NCBI GenBank assembly: GCA_963700865.1
Contig: CAVOZC010000018.1
Span: 992,001-1,056,000 of the forward strand
Length of the DNA: 64,000 nt
Direction of reading: 5' to 3'
Origin: CAVOGJ01 sp963700865
GTDB taxonomy: Bacteria; Planctomycetota; Planctomycetia; Pirellulales; Pirellulaceae
The notes beneath the pieces are model-generated. The model made no database searches. It worked only from the letters and a program-made list of their open reading frames with translations, and was not told the origin of the DNA. The translations under genes were made by a program, and so were the position numbers. Positions 47,768 through 56,744 of the stretch are shown here, one piece after another (positions within the stretch are counted from its first letter, which is position 1; every line of letters begins with the position of its first letter).

Positions 47768-48592
47768 ATGCGGCGACTGTTTCCCCCGATCGCTCCCTTC
47801 GCACGGACCCTGCTGGCGGTCTGGCTGACGATGTGTGGTGGCTGGACAATGCTGTTATTCGCAGCGACCGATCCGCCGCCAGACGATGCCGCGGCGATCG
47901 AGTCGGTCCGCACAGCACTGAGGAGCGAGGCCGACTTTCCCTGGTATGATGCCGAGACCGATCAATTGCGCTCGGTCGACGTCTCTCCGCAGCTGCCACC
48001 GCCCGAGGCCAGCCAATGGTCCTGGGAGCGTCGCGTTTCGAAGCGGACGCCGCGGGCGTGGAACTTCGGTTTGAGCGACGTGGTCGCGAAGTTGCTGCAA
48101 TATGCCGCTTGGGCCCTGCTCGCCTGTCTGTTTCTGTATGGACTTTACGTTGCCATTTGCACACTGCTCGCCGCGGAGGTCTCCTTGTCCCCCGGATTGG
48201 GTGAGTCGCACGACGAAGTGATCACTGATGCGGAACGGATGGAGAACCTGCCCTTTGATATACGGAAAACCAATCTGGATCTTTTGGATGAAGCTCGGCA
48301 ACGCTATCAAGCGGGCGACTATTCGCAGGCCATGGTCATGCTCTTCAGCTACCAGTTGATCCAGCTTGACAAGCACCACTGGATTCGACTGGCGAAAGGC
48401 AAAACCAACCGCCAGTACCTTCGCGAGATCAAAGATCATCAGTCGCTGCAATCACTTGTCCGCGTGTCGATGGTCGCGTTCGAGGATGTATTCTTTGGCC
48501 AACACCGCCTGGAAAAAGACCGCTTCGAGCAGTGCTGGGGCCGGCTGGACGAATTCCAGCAATTGCTGCAGCCCGAGGGGGTGGCCCCATGA
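47768..48592 (+). CDS. DUF4129-type membrane protein of the MoxR locus
   Basis: The product is 274 residues. An N-terminal signal or anchor (TLLAVWLTMCGGWTMLLFAA) is followed by an extracytoplasmic region, one membrane helix (LLQYAAWALLACLFLYGLYVAI) and a cytoplasmic helical C-terminal domain. That domain has DLLDEARQRYQAGDYSQAMVMLFSY and TNRQYLREI, typical of the DUF4129 family. DUF4129 domains usually lie beside DUF58 and MoxR genes. The stop overlaps the DUF4350 start (ATGA). Confidence 0.83.
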   Translation: MRRLFPPIAPFARTLLAVWLTMCGGWTMLLFAATDPPPDDAAAIESVRTALRSEADFPWYDAETDQLRSVDVSPQLPPPEASQWSWERRVSKRTPRAWNFGLSDVVAKLLQYAAWALLACLFLYGLYVAICTLLAAEVSLSPGLGESHDEVITDAERMENLPFDIRKTNLDLLDEARQRYQAGDYSQAMVMLFSYQLIQLDKHHWIRLAKGKTNRQYLREIKDHQSLQSLVRVSMVAFEDVFFGQHRLEKDRFEQCWGRLDEFQQLLQPEGVAP

Positions 48593-49884
48593 TGTCCCGC
48601 GCTGGTTTCCCATACACCCCCGCACGAACCGTTCGTCGATCCCTCCCGGGAATGCTGGCGGTGATGATGCTGGGCATCGCCGGTTTGAGCGGTTGCCAGC
48701 ACGGCATTGACGGCGAGTACGGGCGCCGCCTTGGCGATTCAAAGGGAACCAGCGTGAATGGCACCGCCGTGCTGGCCGCGCTCTTTGAGCAGTCGGGTGC
48801 CAAGGTGCGCACCGCTCGTCGCCTGGGTCGAGTCATTGAGCGGGCGGACGTGATCGTCTGGTTCCCCGACCAGTACGAAGGTCCCGCGGAGGCGGTGCGC
48901 GAGCGCCTGGAAGAGTGGTTGCGAAGCAAGGATGGGCGGACACTGATTTATGTGGGGCGCGACTTCGACGGTCTGGTCGCCTACTGGAAGTCGGTGCTGG
49001 CGGAGGCGCCCCCGGAACAGCAGATGGAAGTACGCCGCCGCCTGGCACGTACCGAAACGGCGACGGCTCAGGCGCGGTCCAGGCTGAAGGCCAAAGATGA
49101 TTACGAATGGTTCGCTGTGGATCGCAGCCAGCCGACCCGCAAGATCGACTCGCTCGCGGGACCGCTCAGTAAGGGGATTGATGCGAGCAATACCCAGCTT
49201 TCGCTCACGACCCGCATCAAGGCGGGAAAAATTGTCCGCCGTGGCGCCGATGAAGTCGACTGGCACGGTCGCTCGCGCCTGGAACGGCTGCTCACGTCCA
49301 ACGATGATCTGTTGATCGGCAGATACACGCGTGGTGTCTGGAAGGGTAGCCAGATCATCGTTGTCGCCAACGGCAGTGCCTTGTTGAATTTGCCGTTGGT
49401 TAATCACGAACATCGCAAGCTTGCCGCGCGGCTTGTCGCTGAATGCCCTGCCGCCAAATCAGTGGTCTTTCTGGAAAGCGGGCCGGGAGACCCACCCATT
49501 TCCAGTGGTGATCCCAACCAGCATCACGGCTTGGCAGCCTTCACGGTATGGCCGTTGAACAGTATCCTGTTGCATCTCACGTTGTTGGGTGCCATCCTTT
49601 GCTTTTCGATGTACCCGATCTTTGGTCGTCCCCGGACGCTCAACGAAGAGGCGAATTCTGATTTTGGCAAACATATCCGCGCCCTGGGTGGGTTGCTGGC
49701 AGCGACGCACGATCGACAATACGCCCAGGAACGCCGCGCGCACTACCAACAGCGAGTCCACCATGAGGGGGCCATCGAGGTCCCAATTGCCCAGGGCGTC
49801 CTCCCCACTGCGGCCCCAGCCGCGGTTCTGACTCCACCAGACACGCCTCCCTCGCCGTCGCAAAATGATGACCATCCAGCATAA
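48589..49884 (+). CDS. DUF4350 lipoprotein of the MoxR locus
   Basis: The product is 431 residues from ATG 48589, overlapping the previous stop. A lipoprotein signal ends at MMLGIAGLSGCQ. The DUF4350-type region follows: TSVNGTAVLAALFEQSGAKV, then ERADVIVWFPDQYEGP, which resembles a ligand- or Rossmann-like fold. A later membrane helix (SILLHLTLLGAILCFSMYPIFG) anchors the C-terminus, followed by a cytoplasmic helical segment with FGKHIRALGGLLAATHD. A disordered Pro/Ala-rich tail ends it. Function unknown; neighbours suggest a role in the same complex. Confidence 0.83.
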   Translation: MMSRAGFPYTPARTVRRSLPGMLAVMMLGIAGLSGCQHGIDGEYGRRLGDSKGTSVNGTAVLAALFEQSGAKVRTARRLGRVIERADVIVWFPDQYEGPAEAVRERLEEWLRSKDGRTLIYVGRDFDGLVAYWKSVLAEAPPEQQMEVRRRLARTETATAQARSRLKAKDDYEWFAVDRSQPTRKIDSLAGPLSKGIDASNTQLSLTTRIKAGKIVRRGADEVDWHGRSRLERLLTSNDDLLIGRYTRGVWKGSQIIVVANGSALLNLPLVNHEHRKLAARLVAECPAAKSVVFLESGPGDPPISSGDPNQHHGLAAFTVWPLNSILLHLTLLGAILCFSMYPIFGRPRTLNEEANSDFGKHIRALGGLLAATHDRQYAQERRAHYQQRVHHEGAIEVPIAQGVLPTAAPAAVLTPPDTPPSPSQNDDHPA

Positions 49885-49910
49885 ATCAGGAAGGACGAGC
49901 ACCCAGCCGC

Positions 49911-51120
49911 ATGTCTGCCATCCAATTCACCTGTATTCACTGCGGTAAACGACTGCAGGTCGATGCCACCAAGATCGGCGTCCAGGTCCAATGCGTGGGC
50001 TGTGGATCCGCGCTGGTGGTACCTGCGCCGGCCAGCTCCCAGGCGGCCAGCCCGACTTCCGCCCAGCCCGCCGACGTCAGCGGGCGGGACGCCCGTCCCG
50101 GCGGCCCTCTCGGATGCGCCGCCGCCTCCCGCCGCCAGCCCCCCGCCGGAGCTGTCCCCCGCCCGAGAAACGCCCACCAAGCGGCTGTTCGATCGGATCA
50201 GCGCGGAAGTGGCCAAGGTCTACGTGGGGCAGGAGGAACTCGTGCTGGGTACCCTGGTGGCGCTTTTCTCGAGCGGGCATGTGCTGATCGAGAGTGTTCC
50301 CGGTCTGGGCAAGACGCTCTTTGTCCGCACGTTGGGACGTGTGCTCGGCTGTCGCTTCGGACGCATTCAGTTCACCGCCGATCTGATGCCGTCCGATATC
50401 ACGGGCGCTCCGATCTTTGACATGAAGACGCAGGAGTTCCGTTTTCGACCGGGGCCGGTCTTCACGCAATTGCTGCTGGCCGACGAGATCAATCGCTCGC
50501 CTGCGAAGACCCACGCGGCTTTGCTCGAGATCATGCAGGAATACCGGGTGACCGTGGATGGGAAGGGACATGAAATCGAACGCCCGTTTCTTGTCATGGC
50601 CACTCAGAATCCGATCGAATCGGAAGGGACTTATAATTTGCCGGAAGCGCAGCTCGACCGTTTCATGTTCAAACTGATGGTCGACTATCCGGGTGAGACG
50701 GAAGAGGCGGAGATCCTGCAATTGCACAGCCAGCAAGTCGACCTGGATGATCGGCTGGAGACCGACCTGCGGCAGATCACGACACCGGACGAGATTCTGC
50801 GGATTACGCAGGAAAACGGCGCGGTCACGATGGACCCGCGGCTGCTCGATTACATCAACAAGATCGTGCGGCAGACGCGTGCCTGGCCCCAATTCCATAT
50901 GGGGGCGTCGCCGCGAGCCGGTATCGCGTTGATGCAGGGAGCCCGCACGCTGGCCGCCTTCCACGGTCGCGACTATGCGGTGCCCGATGACGTGGTGCAG
51001 TTGGCCTTGCCGGCCCTGCGACACCGCGTGATCCTGAATGCCGAGGCGGAAGTGGAAGGGCACACCGTGGATAGCCTGCTGGAAGGCCTGCTACGTTCGA
51101 TCGAGGTTCCCCGCATCTAG
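49911..51120 (+). CDS. MoxR AAA+ ATPase with N-terminal zinc ribbon (frameshifted in this sequence)
   Basis: Joined, this is about 402 residues. The first 35 residues form a C-x2-C, C-x2-C zinc ribbon (FTCIHCGKRL and CVGCGSALVV; Cys 8, 11, 28, 31). A Pro/Ala-rich linker follows, then the MoxR ATPase: Walker A ESVPGLGKTLF, Walker B LLADEINRSP, and ATQNPIESEGTYNLPEAQLDRF. The frame changes at about 50080-50095 in the linker, where one extra base in CGGGCGGGAC explains it. An alternative is two genes, with MoxR starting inside the linker. MoxR proteins act as chaperone-like assemblers for vWA/DUF58 partners; the DUF58 gene is 64 bases downstream. Confidence 0.85.
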
Positions 51121-51184
51121 GTTGGCGGTTTGCGGCCGCCAGTCATAACTCATCGAGCCGCCGAAGTGTTCGACGTACTCCAAT

Positions 51185-52582
51185 ATGTCTTGGAACAGAT
51201 TCTGGTCGCGGCCGATCCTGATGCTGCTGCTGGCGCTCGCGCCGTTCGTCCTCGCGGGTGGCTGGCGCCATTCGTTTCCCACTTTGGCGCTGGCGGCGCT
51301 GTTCGCCGTGCCCACGTTCGCCACCCTGTTGCTGGTGCGGAAATCTGACGTTCTGCCTCTCATTGCGGCGCTCGATATCGCCGTCTTCGCGGCCGCCGTC
51401 ATCGATCTGTTCCTCGTGCCCGGCCGCACCGACTTTGGCGTCGAACGGCAATGTCAGAAGATTGTCTCTCTCGATAAGACCCATCACGTCACTCTGACGA
51501 TCACCTATACCGGCCGACGGACGTGCATCGTCTGGCTGCGTGACGATGTGCCGCAAGAGTTTCAATCCCGGCCCGATCAATTTACGCTGCGGCTGACGCC
51601 GCGCAGCCGGGCCCATGTGAAATACGAGCTGATCGCCAGCCGCCGCGGCGCGTTTCGCATGGAACGAATCTACCTGCGTATTCGCAGCCGCTTTGGATTG
51701 TGGAAACGCTACTTGACGCTGCCGCTCGAGCAGACCCTGCATGTCTATCCCGATATGCAACAACTCTCCAAGTACGCGATCCTGGCCCGCACCAACCGGT
51801 TGAGCCTGATGGGTGTCCGCAGGACGCGCAAGATTGGAACCGACAACGAGTTCGAACGACTGCGCGACTATACACTGGACGACAACTACAAGAATATCGA
51901 TTGGCGCGCGACGGCGCGGCGGAGCAAGCTGACGGTCAAGGACTTCCAGGCCAGCCAGAGCCAGCGGCTGATCTTCCTTATCGACTGCGGCCGCATGATG
52001 ACCAACCTGGCTGCGGGTTTGAGTCTGCTCGACCACTCGCTGAATGCGATGTTAATGCTCAGCTACGTCGCGCTGCAGAAAGGGGACTCGGTGGGGATGA
52101 TCGCCTTTTCCGAGCGGGTACATGCGTATGTGCCGCCGAAAGGGGGCATGAATCAGATGAATCAGCTCCTGCACGCCTCGTTCGATCGCTTTCCCAGCCT
52201 TGTGGAATCGCGGTACGACGAGGCCTTCTTGTACCTCTCGGCTCGTTGCCAGAAACGGGCATTGGTGATTCTGGTGACGAATGTCATCGATGAGGTCAAC
52301 GCGAATCAGATCCACCAATATCTCAGCTCGATCTCCGGCCGACATCTGCCGCTGGGAGTATTGCTGCGGGATCACCGGCTGTTCCAGGCCGCCGACACCC
52401 CCTTTCCCAGCGGTGACGATCTGTATTGCTCGGCCGCCGCCGCGGATATCCTCTCGTGGCGGCAGCATGTCATTTCTACCCTGCAACACCACGGTTCGCT
52501 GGCGCTGGATGTCTATCCCGAGGACATGACGGCTCCCCTCGTCAATCAGTACTTGGAGATCAAGGCTCGCCATCTGTTGTAA
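51185..52582 (+). CDS. DUF58 domain protein (MoxR partner)
   Basis: The product is 465 residues from ATG 51185. Two N-terminal membrane helices (PILMLLLALAPFVLAGGW and a second at about 58-80) precede an extracytoplasmic beta region. The DUF58 domain has GTDNEFERLRDYTLDDNYKNIDW, the family hallmark, then ATARRSKLTVKDFQ. A von Willebrand-like part with IFLIDCGRMM follows. DUF58 proteins are the common partners of MoxR ATPases. Its 3' end overlaps the convergent FkbM gene by 37 bases. It ends the seven-gene locus. Confidence 0.92.
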   Translation: MSWNRFWSRPILMLLLALAPFVLAGGWRHSFPTLALAALFAVPTFATLLLVRKSDVLPLIAALDIAVFAAAVIDLFLVPGRTDFGVERQCQKIVSLDKTHHVTLTITYTGRRTCIVWLRDDVPQEFQSRPDQFTLRLTPRSRAHVKYELIASRRGAFRMERIYLRIRSRFGLWKRYLTLPLEQTLHVYPDMQQLSKYAILARTNRLSLMGVRRTRKIGTDNEFERLRDYTLDDNYKNIDWRATARRSKLTVKDFQASQSQRLIFLIDCGRMMTNLAAGLSLLDHSLNAMLMLSYVALQKGDSVGMIAFSERVHAYVPPKGGMNQMNQLLHASFDRFPSLVESRYDEAFLYLSARCQKRALVILVTNVIDEVNANQIHQYLSSISGRHLPLGVLLRDHRLFQAADTPFPSGDDLYCSAAAADILSWRQHVISTLQHHGSLALDVYPEDMTAPLVNQYLEIKARHLL

Positions 52583-53586
52583 TTGGGTAGCCGATGTCGC
52601 CAGGCGTTGGACGTTGGGCGCAATGACAGGAGGGACGGTGGCAGGATGCCCCCGCCACGAGTTAGCCGAAGTCGCCAGACGTTGGACCTATAACGGAGGG
52701 CTAAGCCTTGCACGAGGACGATGTCGGTGCTCGAGCGGCCCCCGTCGAAACGGTCGTACAATTCGCGCAACGCCACGATGGGCAGTTTGATCCAAACCCC
52801 GCGCTGCCACACAAAGAAGCTGCCAAACAGGCTGCGGGCCAAATCGCAGAAGCGGTTCCGCGTGAAACCGGAGCGGGCGATGCCGTACGGCCACAACTCG
52901 GAAACGACCGGGACGCCGCTGGCCAGGGTCTGGCGAGCCCCCTCGAAAAAGTGCCCCTCGTGGCCCTGAATGTCGACCCAGATCAGGCTCCCGTGCCGCA
53001 GAGTCACATTGGCCTCGGCCAGCACTGCATCGAGTGGCCGCAGCGGTACCTGAATCGTCTCCCGCCGTGATTCGTCGTAGCGCGCCGTGCAGTTCTTGGC
53101 CACCGCTTCCCGCACACGATGGTCCCCGAAGTTTCGCGGCGAGAGTTCGAATGCGGCGTCTCGCTCACGGTCGGACAAGCCGATCGGCAGCAAGGCGACT
53201 CGTCCCGCCAGACGATTCTGTTCCACATTCTGCTGCAGATAGCGAAAGTTGCGCGGACAGGGTTCGAACCCCATTCCCCGTTCGAAGGGAAACCGCTGCA
53301 TCATGGGGACGAGCATCGACCCGATGTTCGCGCCCACGTTGACGAACGTTCCGCGGCGACTGTTGGCCAGGTAACCTTGCTCCGTCAGCAAATCGCCGAC
53401 GCGGAGCAATTCGGGCCAGGACCATTGGCGGCGGGAGTAGAGTCGACGGGCGATCCGTGCATCTTTGCTGCTGAACGTCAGCAGCCCATTCTTGGTGTGA
53501 CAGGTCACATCGTGCTCGGGCAGCAGGCGTCGCATTCGCCATTGGAGCTTGCGGATCTCACCGGTTACGTCGAGTATTGGCATCAT
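52546..53586 (-). CDS. FkbM family methyltransferase with repeat-derived tail
   Basis: The product is 346 residues. The SAM-binding loop is TFVNVGANIGSMLVPMM (about 80-95), followed by GFEPCPRNFRYLQQNVEQN and later IQVPLRPLDAVLAE and IWVDIQGHEGHFFEGA, all typical of FkbM methyltransferases. They methylate sugar hydroxyls or similar groups. About the last 45 residues are encoded by two copies of the dispersed repeat (52586-52688), so the native stop seems to have been replaced. The tail is Arg/Leu/Pro-rich and unlike the family. It is convergent with the DUF58 gene, and the two overlap by 37 bases. Confidence 0.86.
   Translation of the reverse strand: MMPILDVTGEIRKLQWRMRRLLPEHDVTCHTKNGLLTFSSKDARIARRLYSRRQWSWPELLRVGDLLTEQGYLANSRRGTFVNVGANIGSMLVPMMQRFPFERGMGFEPCPRNFRYLQQNVEQNRLAGRVALLPIGLSDRERDAAFELSPRNFGDHRVREAVAKNCTARYDESRRETIQVPLRPLDAVLAEANVTLRHGSLIWVDIQGHEGHFFEGARQTLASGVPVVSELWPYGIARSGFTRNRFCDLARSLFGSFFVWQRGVWIKLPIVALRELYDRFDGGRSSTDIVLVQGLALRYRSNVWRLRLTRGGGILPPSLLSLRPTSNAWRHRLPNYNRWRALISKY
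52586..52688. repeat. Dispersed repeat, copy B (two units)
   Basis: The first unit (52586-52650) begins GGTAGCCGATGTCGCCAGGC and ends GGACGGTGGCAGGATGCC, as in copy A. A second short unit follows at 52662-52688, TTAGCCGAAGTCGCCAGACG. Both lie within the 3' end of the FkbM coding region. Confidence 0.78.
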
Positions 53587-53984
53587 GCGTGGCTCTATCC
53601 TCCGTCGCGGCGGAACGGGCCGCTCATCCGGTGGCGACGCCGGCCGCCCGGCCCGGGGAACTCTACGCAGAATGGCCGCAGAAATGCAAACCCAGTTCTG
53701 CCACGAGGTCGCCGCCAGGGTTTGGATGTCCCCATCGGTAGCCGAAGTCGCCTTACTTTGGAACTTCGCCGTAAAACCCCCCGTCCATCCAAGCTCGTGC
53801 GAGCTCGGCTACAGACTGCCCTGGCCACGGACCCAGATTGACGAAATCACGTCTCGATTTGATACTCGCTGGTAGCCGAGGTAGATTTAGGGTAGTTTCT
53901 TGCGGGTTGGGGTTGCGCCGCCGGGCCACTCGTCGTCGTCTCTGCGCCCCCTTCGTCTCAAGTCTCCATTCAGCGAAAGGTTCT
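53587..53984. promoter_or_regulatory. Divergent region between FkbM and infC
   Basis: About 400 bases should hold both promoters. It also carries copy C of the dispersed repeat. Open frames are not protein-like. GCGAAAGG just before ATG 53985 can serve infC. Confidence 0.4.
53714..53752. repeat. Dispersed repeat, copy C
   Basis: GCCAGGGTTTGG, then TGTCCCCATCGGTAGCCGAA, then GTCGCC, nearly identical to the left half of copy A at 33616-33655. It lacks the GGACGGTGGCAGGATGCC block. Confidence 0.72.
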
Positions 53985-54497
53985 ATGGCAGTCGATCGAA
54001 ATCACACTCGAATTAATGATCAAATTCGAGTCCCCCAAGTCCGTTGTGTCGATGAGAAGGGTACCCAGCTGGGTGTTATTGCCACCGATGAGGCCATCAA
54101 TCATGCCCGTGAAGCCGGGCTGGACCTCGTGGAAGTCGCACCGAATGAAAAGCCGCCCGTTTGCCGGATCATGGATTACGGCAAATACAAGTACCAAAAG
54201 GGAAAGAAGCACGGCGGTGGCAAATCTCATTCGACCAAGACGAAGGAATTGAGACTGCGGCCAAAGACCGGGCAGCACGATATCGACTTCAAGGTGCGTC
54301 AAGGCATCTACTTTCTCGAACACAAGGACAAGGTGCAGATATCGGTCGTCTTTCGCGGCCGTGAGATTGCCCACGTCGACGAGGGACACCGCGTCATGGG
54401 CGAGGTCGTCAAGGCGCTGTGTGAGAGCCACGGTAAAATCGAGACGCCGCCCATGCAGCAAGGGCGTCGTATCGTGTGCATCGTCGCGCCAAAGTGA
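53985..54497 (+). CDS. infC: Translation initiation factor IF-3
   Basis: IF-3 binds the 30S subunit and checks the start codon and initiator tRNA. The 170-residue product has the usual length. The N-terminal domain opens with NHTRINDQIRVPQVR, then DEAINHAREAGLDLVEVAPN and PPVCRIMDYGKYKY. The C-terminal domain has KELRLRPKTGQHDIDFKVRQ and KVQISVVFRGREIAH. The start here is ATG 53985, not the rare ATT, ATC or ATA that commonly autoregulates infC, so that control mechanism is absent. It is followed by an antisense glycosyltransferase, not by rpmI as usual. Confidence 0.96.
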   Translation: MAVDRNHTRINDQIRVPQVRCVDEKGTQLGVIATDEAINHAREAGLDLVEVAPNEKPPVCRIMDYGKYKYQKGKKHGGGKSHSTKTKELRLRPKTGQHDIDFKVRQGIYFLEHKDKVQISVVFRGREIAHVDEGHRVMGEVVKALCESHGKIETPPMQQGRRIVCIVAPK

Positions 54498-54533
54498 TCC
54501 GCTCCCGTCAAGAGCATTCCGCGGATCGGACGA

Positions 54534-55855
54534 TCACGGGGTAGATGCGGCGATGGATCGGATCAAGGCCAGTGTTTGTTCGGCGGCGATCCCCACATCG
54601 TGCCTCTCCACCACGGCTTGCCGGCCCGCCATGCCATAGGTGTTACGTAGGCCATCATCGGCCAGCAGGTGGGACAGTCCCCGAGTCAGACTCTCCACAT
54701 CGTTCGGTTCGAAGAGGGTACCGCCACCGGTCTCGGCGATCAGTTCTGGAAAGGCGCCGTGCCGCGGTTGGACCACGGGCACTCCGGCGGCCAACGCTTC
54801 CAGCACGTACAGACCCTTGGGGTCCGCATAGGGACTGGGTACCGAAAGCACGTCGATCCCCCGCAGAAACTCGATCTTTCCCGCGCGATCGACTTCGCCA
54901 AATTGTTGTACCGACTCGGCGCCCGCCTTCCGTCGTGCGGCACCCAGGCACCGCTCGACAAAGCCGCGTTGCTGAGGTCCATACCAGCCGGCGACGTGCA
55001 GCCGTACGTCACGGGTCGCGGGCAGCGACCGCAGCCGCAGAAACGCCTCGCAGAGCAGTTCCAATCCCTTTTCAGGTGCTTGGCGAGCCAGGTAGCCGAT
55101 CGTGGGTGGCCGCCCGGTTTGCTTCTCGGGCCGCTCCCCGGCAAAATCCTGCGCGGTTACGGCCAACGGCACGCGGTGGAACTTGTCGCGGGGCAAGTCC
55201 AGAAACCGGGCCATCTGGTCCGCGTAGAAATGGCTGTGGACCAGAAAGCCGTCGATCGCGGCGGCCAGGCGATGGATTTCCGTCAGGGCCCGCTCAAGGT
55301 CCCTGCGAGGCAACTGGCGGAGAAAAATGTCATCCCCTTGCAGCGTCGCGAACAGGGGAATCCGCAGTCGTTGCCGCAGCTGCGGAGCATGCCCGCGATC
55401 AACAGATTGCTGAAGATGATGATGCTTGGATGCACCTCCCGTTCCAGCCAATCGCACAGCATCTCGACCTCACCCCGCTGCCGACCCTGCTCCCCCTGCA
55501 GCATGGAAATGGTGAGATCACCCAGCTTGCTGGCGTCGGTCTCCATCCGCCGCTCGGTGATCCAGCGGAGTACCCGCGGGTGGTCGAGCCAGCCGAGTGC
55601 GGCGCGAGGTACGAACCGCAGCCATGGGAGTTTTTCCCGCAGATAGACGTTTACGCCCCCAAAAAAGACGCGGGTGATGCTCACGTCCGTTTCGTCGGTG
55701 CGGATGGGCGTATACATCGGCACCAGCAGGGCGTCGATGCCGGACTGCTGCCAGCGGGCGACCAGCCGATTGTCGTGCAGGCAACTGCCGCAGATCATGC
55801 CGCCGGCACCTGCCGTCAGCAGGACGATCGATTCGCTGTTCCCTGTCTGAGCCAT
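54534..55855 (-). CDS. GT4-type glycosyltransferase (frameshifted in this sequence)
   Basis: Joined, it is about 440 residues from ATG 55855 (an upstream start at 55876 is possible). The N-terminal domain has the glycine-rich opening SIVLLTAGAGGMICGSCLHDN, then LLVPMYTPIRTDE. The C-terminal domain has IGYLARQAPEKGLELLCEAF and the nucleotide-sugar binding block VLEALAAGVPVVQPRHGAFPELI. These fit the GT-B fold of the GT4 family. The break is at about 55378-55389, between SNLLIAGML and PQLRQRLRIPLFATL, as if one C were missing. It lies antisense between infC and rpmI. Acceptor and sugar are unknown. Confidence 0.86.
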
Positions 55856-56002
55856 CCTACGCCTCGAATGAATCACGACCGCTGTCTTCGGCAGTACCGG
55901 TAAACCGCCAAATCCGCCCCGATTCGCGAAAAAGTACCGGTTGAGCTTCCGTCAGATGCCAGAATACCGCCGATACCCCTTTTCGTGTCCCGCCGGTCAT
56001 TC

Positions 56003-56008
56003 TACAAT
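56003..56008 (+). promoter_or_regulatory. Possible -10 element before rpmI
   Basis: TACAAT lies 48 bases upstream of rpmI, with no clear -35. Since infC is cut off by the glycosyltransferase, rpmI-rplT-pheST needs its own promoter here. Confidence 0.3.
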
Positions 56009-56055
56009 CCGGGACTCGGAAAATCTGACCACAGATCGGGAAGTGAGGCTCCACG

Positions 56056-56259
56056 ATGCCCAAAATGAAGACCCATAAAGGGACGAAGAAGCGCTTTCGT
56101 CTCTCCGCCACAGGCAAGGCCATGCATCGGCAGGCCGGTACCAGCCACTTGGCGTTCCGCATCAGCAAGAAGCGACGTCGCAACCTGCGTGGCACGACCG
56201 CCGTCGCCGAATGCATGGAACCGACGATTCAAAGGGCCCTTAACGGTTACAGCTACTAA
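56056..56259 (+). CDS. rpmI: Ribosomal protein bL35
   Basis: The 67-residue product is the 50S protein L35. It begins MPKMKTHKGTKKRFRLSATGK, has the conserved KAMHRQAGTSHL and ISKKRRRNLRG stretch, and is strongly basic. It is normal in length. It heads rpmI-rplT-pheS-pheT. The infC gene that usually precedes it is about 1.5 kb upstream beyond a gene on the other strand. Confidence 0.97.
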   Translation: MPKMKTHKGTKKRFRLSATGKAMHRQAGTSHLAFRISKKRRRNLRGTTAVAECMEPTIQRALNGYSY

Positions 56260-56351
56260 CGCAGGCTCGGTCGCCTGCGGTGATCACCGGCGTACGGGCA
56301 ACAACGCTCCTCACGGAGGGCCTGGTACGCTCAACCAATCGGAAGAAGACG

Positions 56352-56708
56352 ATGAGAACGACCAAGGGTGCCGCCCGCACCAAGGCCAAGCGCCGACTCT
56401 TCAAGAAAGCCAAAGGTTACGTCGGCGGACGACGTCGACTGCTACGAACGGTCAAGGAAACGCTGGTCCGCGCCGAGGCGTTTGCGTTTCGCGATCGCCG
56501 CGCCCGCAAGCGGGAATTCCGACGCCTGTGGATTACCCGCATCAGCGCGGCTTGCCGTGAACGGGGCATCAGCTACAGCGTCTTCATGAACGGGTTGAAG
56601 AAGGCCCAGATCGAACTCGATCGCAAGATGCTGTCCGAGATTGCCATCTTCGACCCCGCCGCATTCGACAAGATTGTCGAGGAAGCCAAGGCGGGATCGG
56701 CTGCCTGA
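56352..56708 (+). CDS. rplT: Ribosomal protein bL20
   Basis: The 118-residue product is L20. It has GAARTKAKRRLFKKAKGYVGGRRR (typical basic N-terminus), FAFRDRRARKREFRRLWITRI, and SYSVFMNGLKKAQIELDRKML. The start at ATG 56352 is chosen for the MRTTKG opening of the family; an upstream ATG in the gap after rpmI adds unrelated residues. L20 is a known autorepressor of rpmI-rplT in other bacteria; I cannot see a clear leader target site here. Confidence 0.97.
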   Translation: MRTTKGAARTKAKRRLFKKAKGYVGGRRRLLRTVKETLVRAEAFAFRDRRARKREFRRLWITRISAACRERGISYSVFMNGLKKAQIELDRKMLSEIAIFDPAAFDKIVEEAKAGSAA

Positions 56709-56744
56709 TCCTTGCCGACGGTTTTCCACGCGAAAAAGTAGATC

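Noticed and set aside
53255..53280. tRNA T-arm-like GGTTCGAACCCC
   Set aside because: It encodes GFEPCP in the FkbM gene; the other tRNA arms are absent.
54495..54530. Terminator after infC (GATCCGC ... GCGGATC)
   Set aside because: The 7-bp stem spans a long loop and has no U run; too weak to call.
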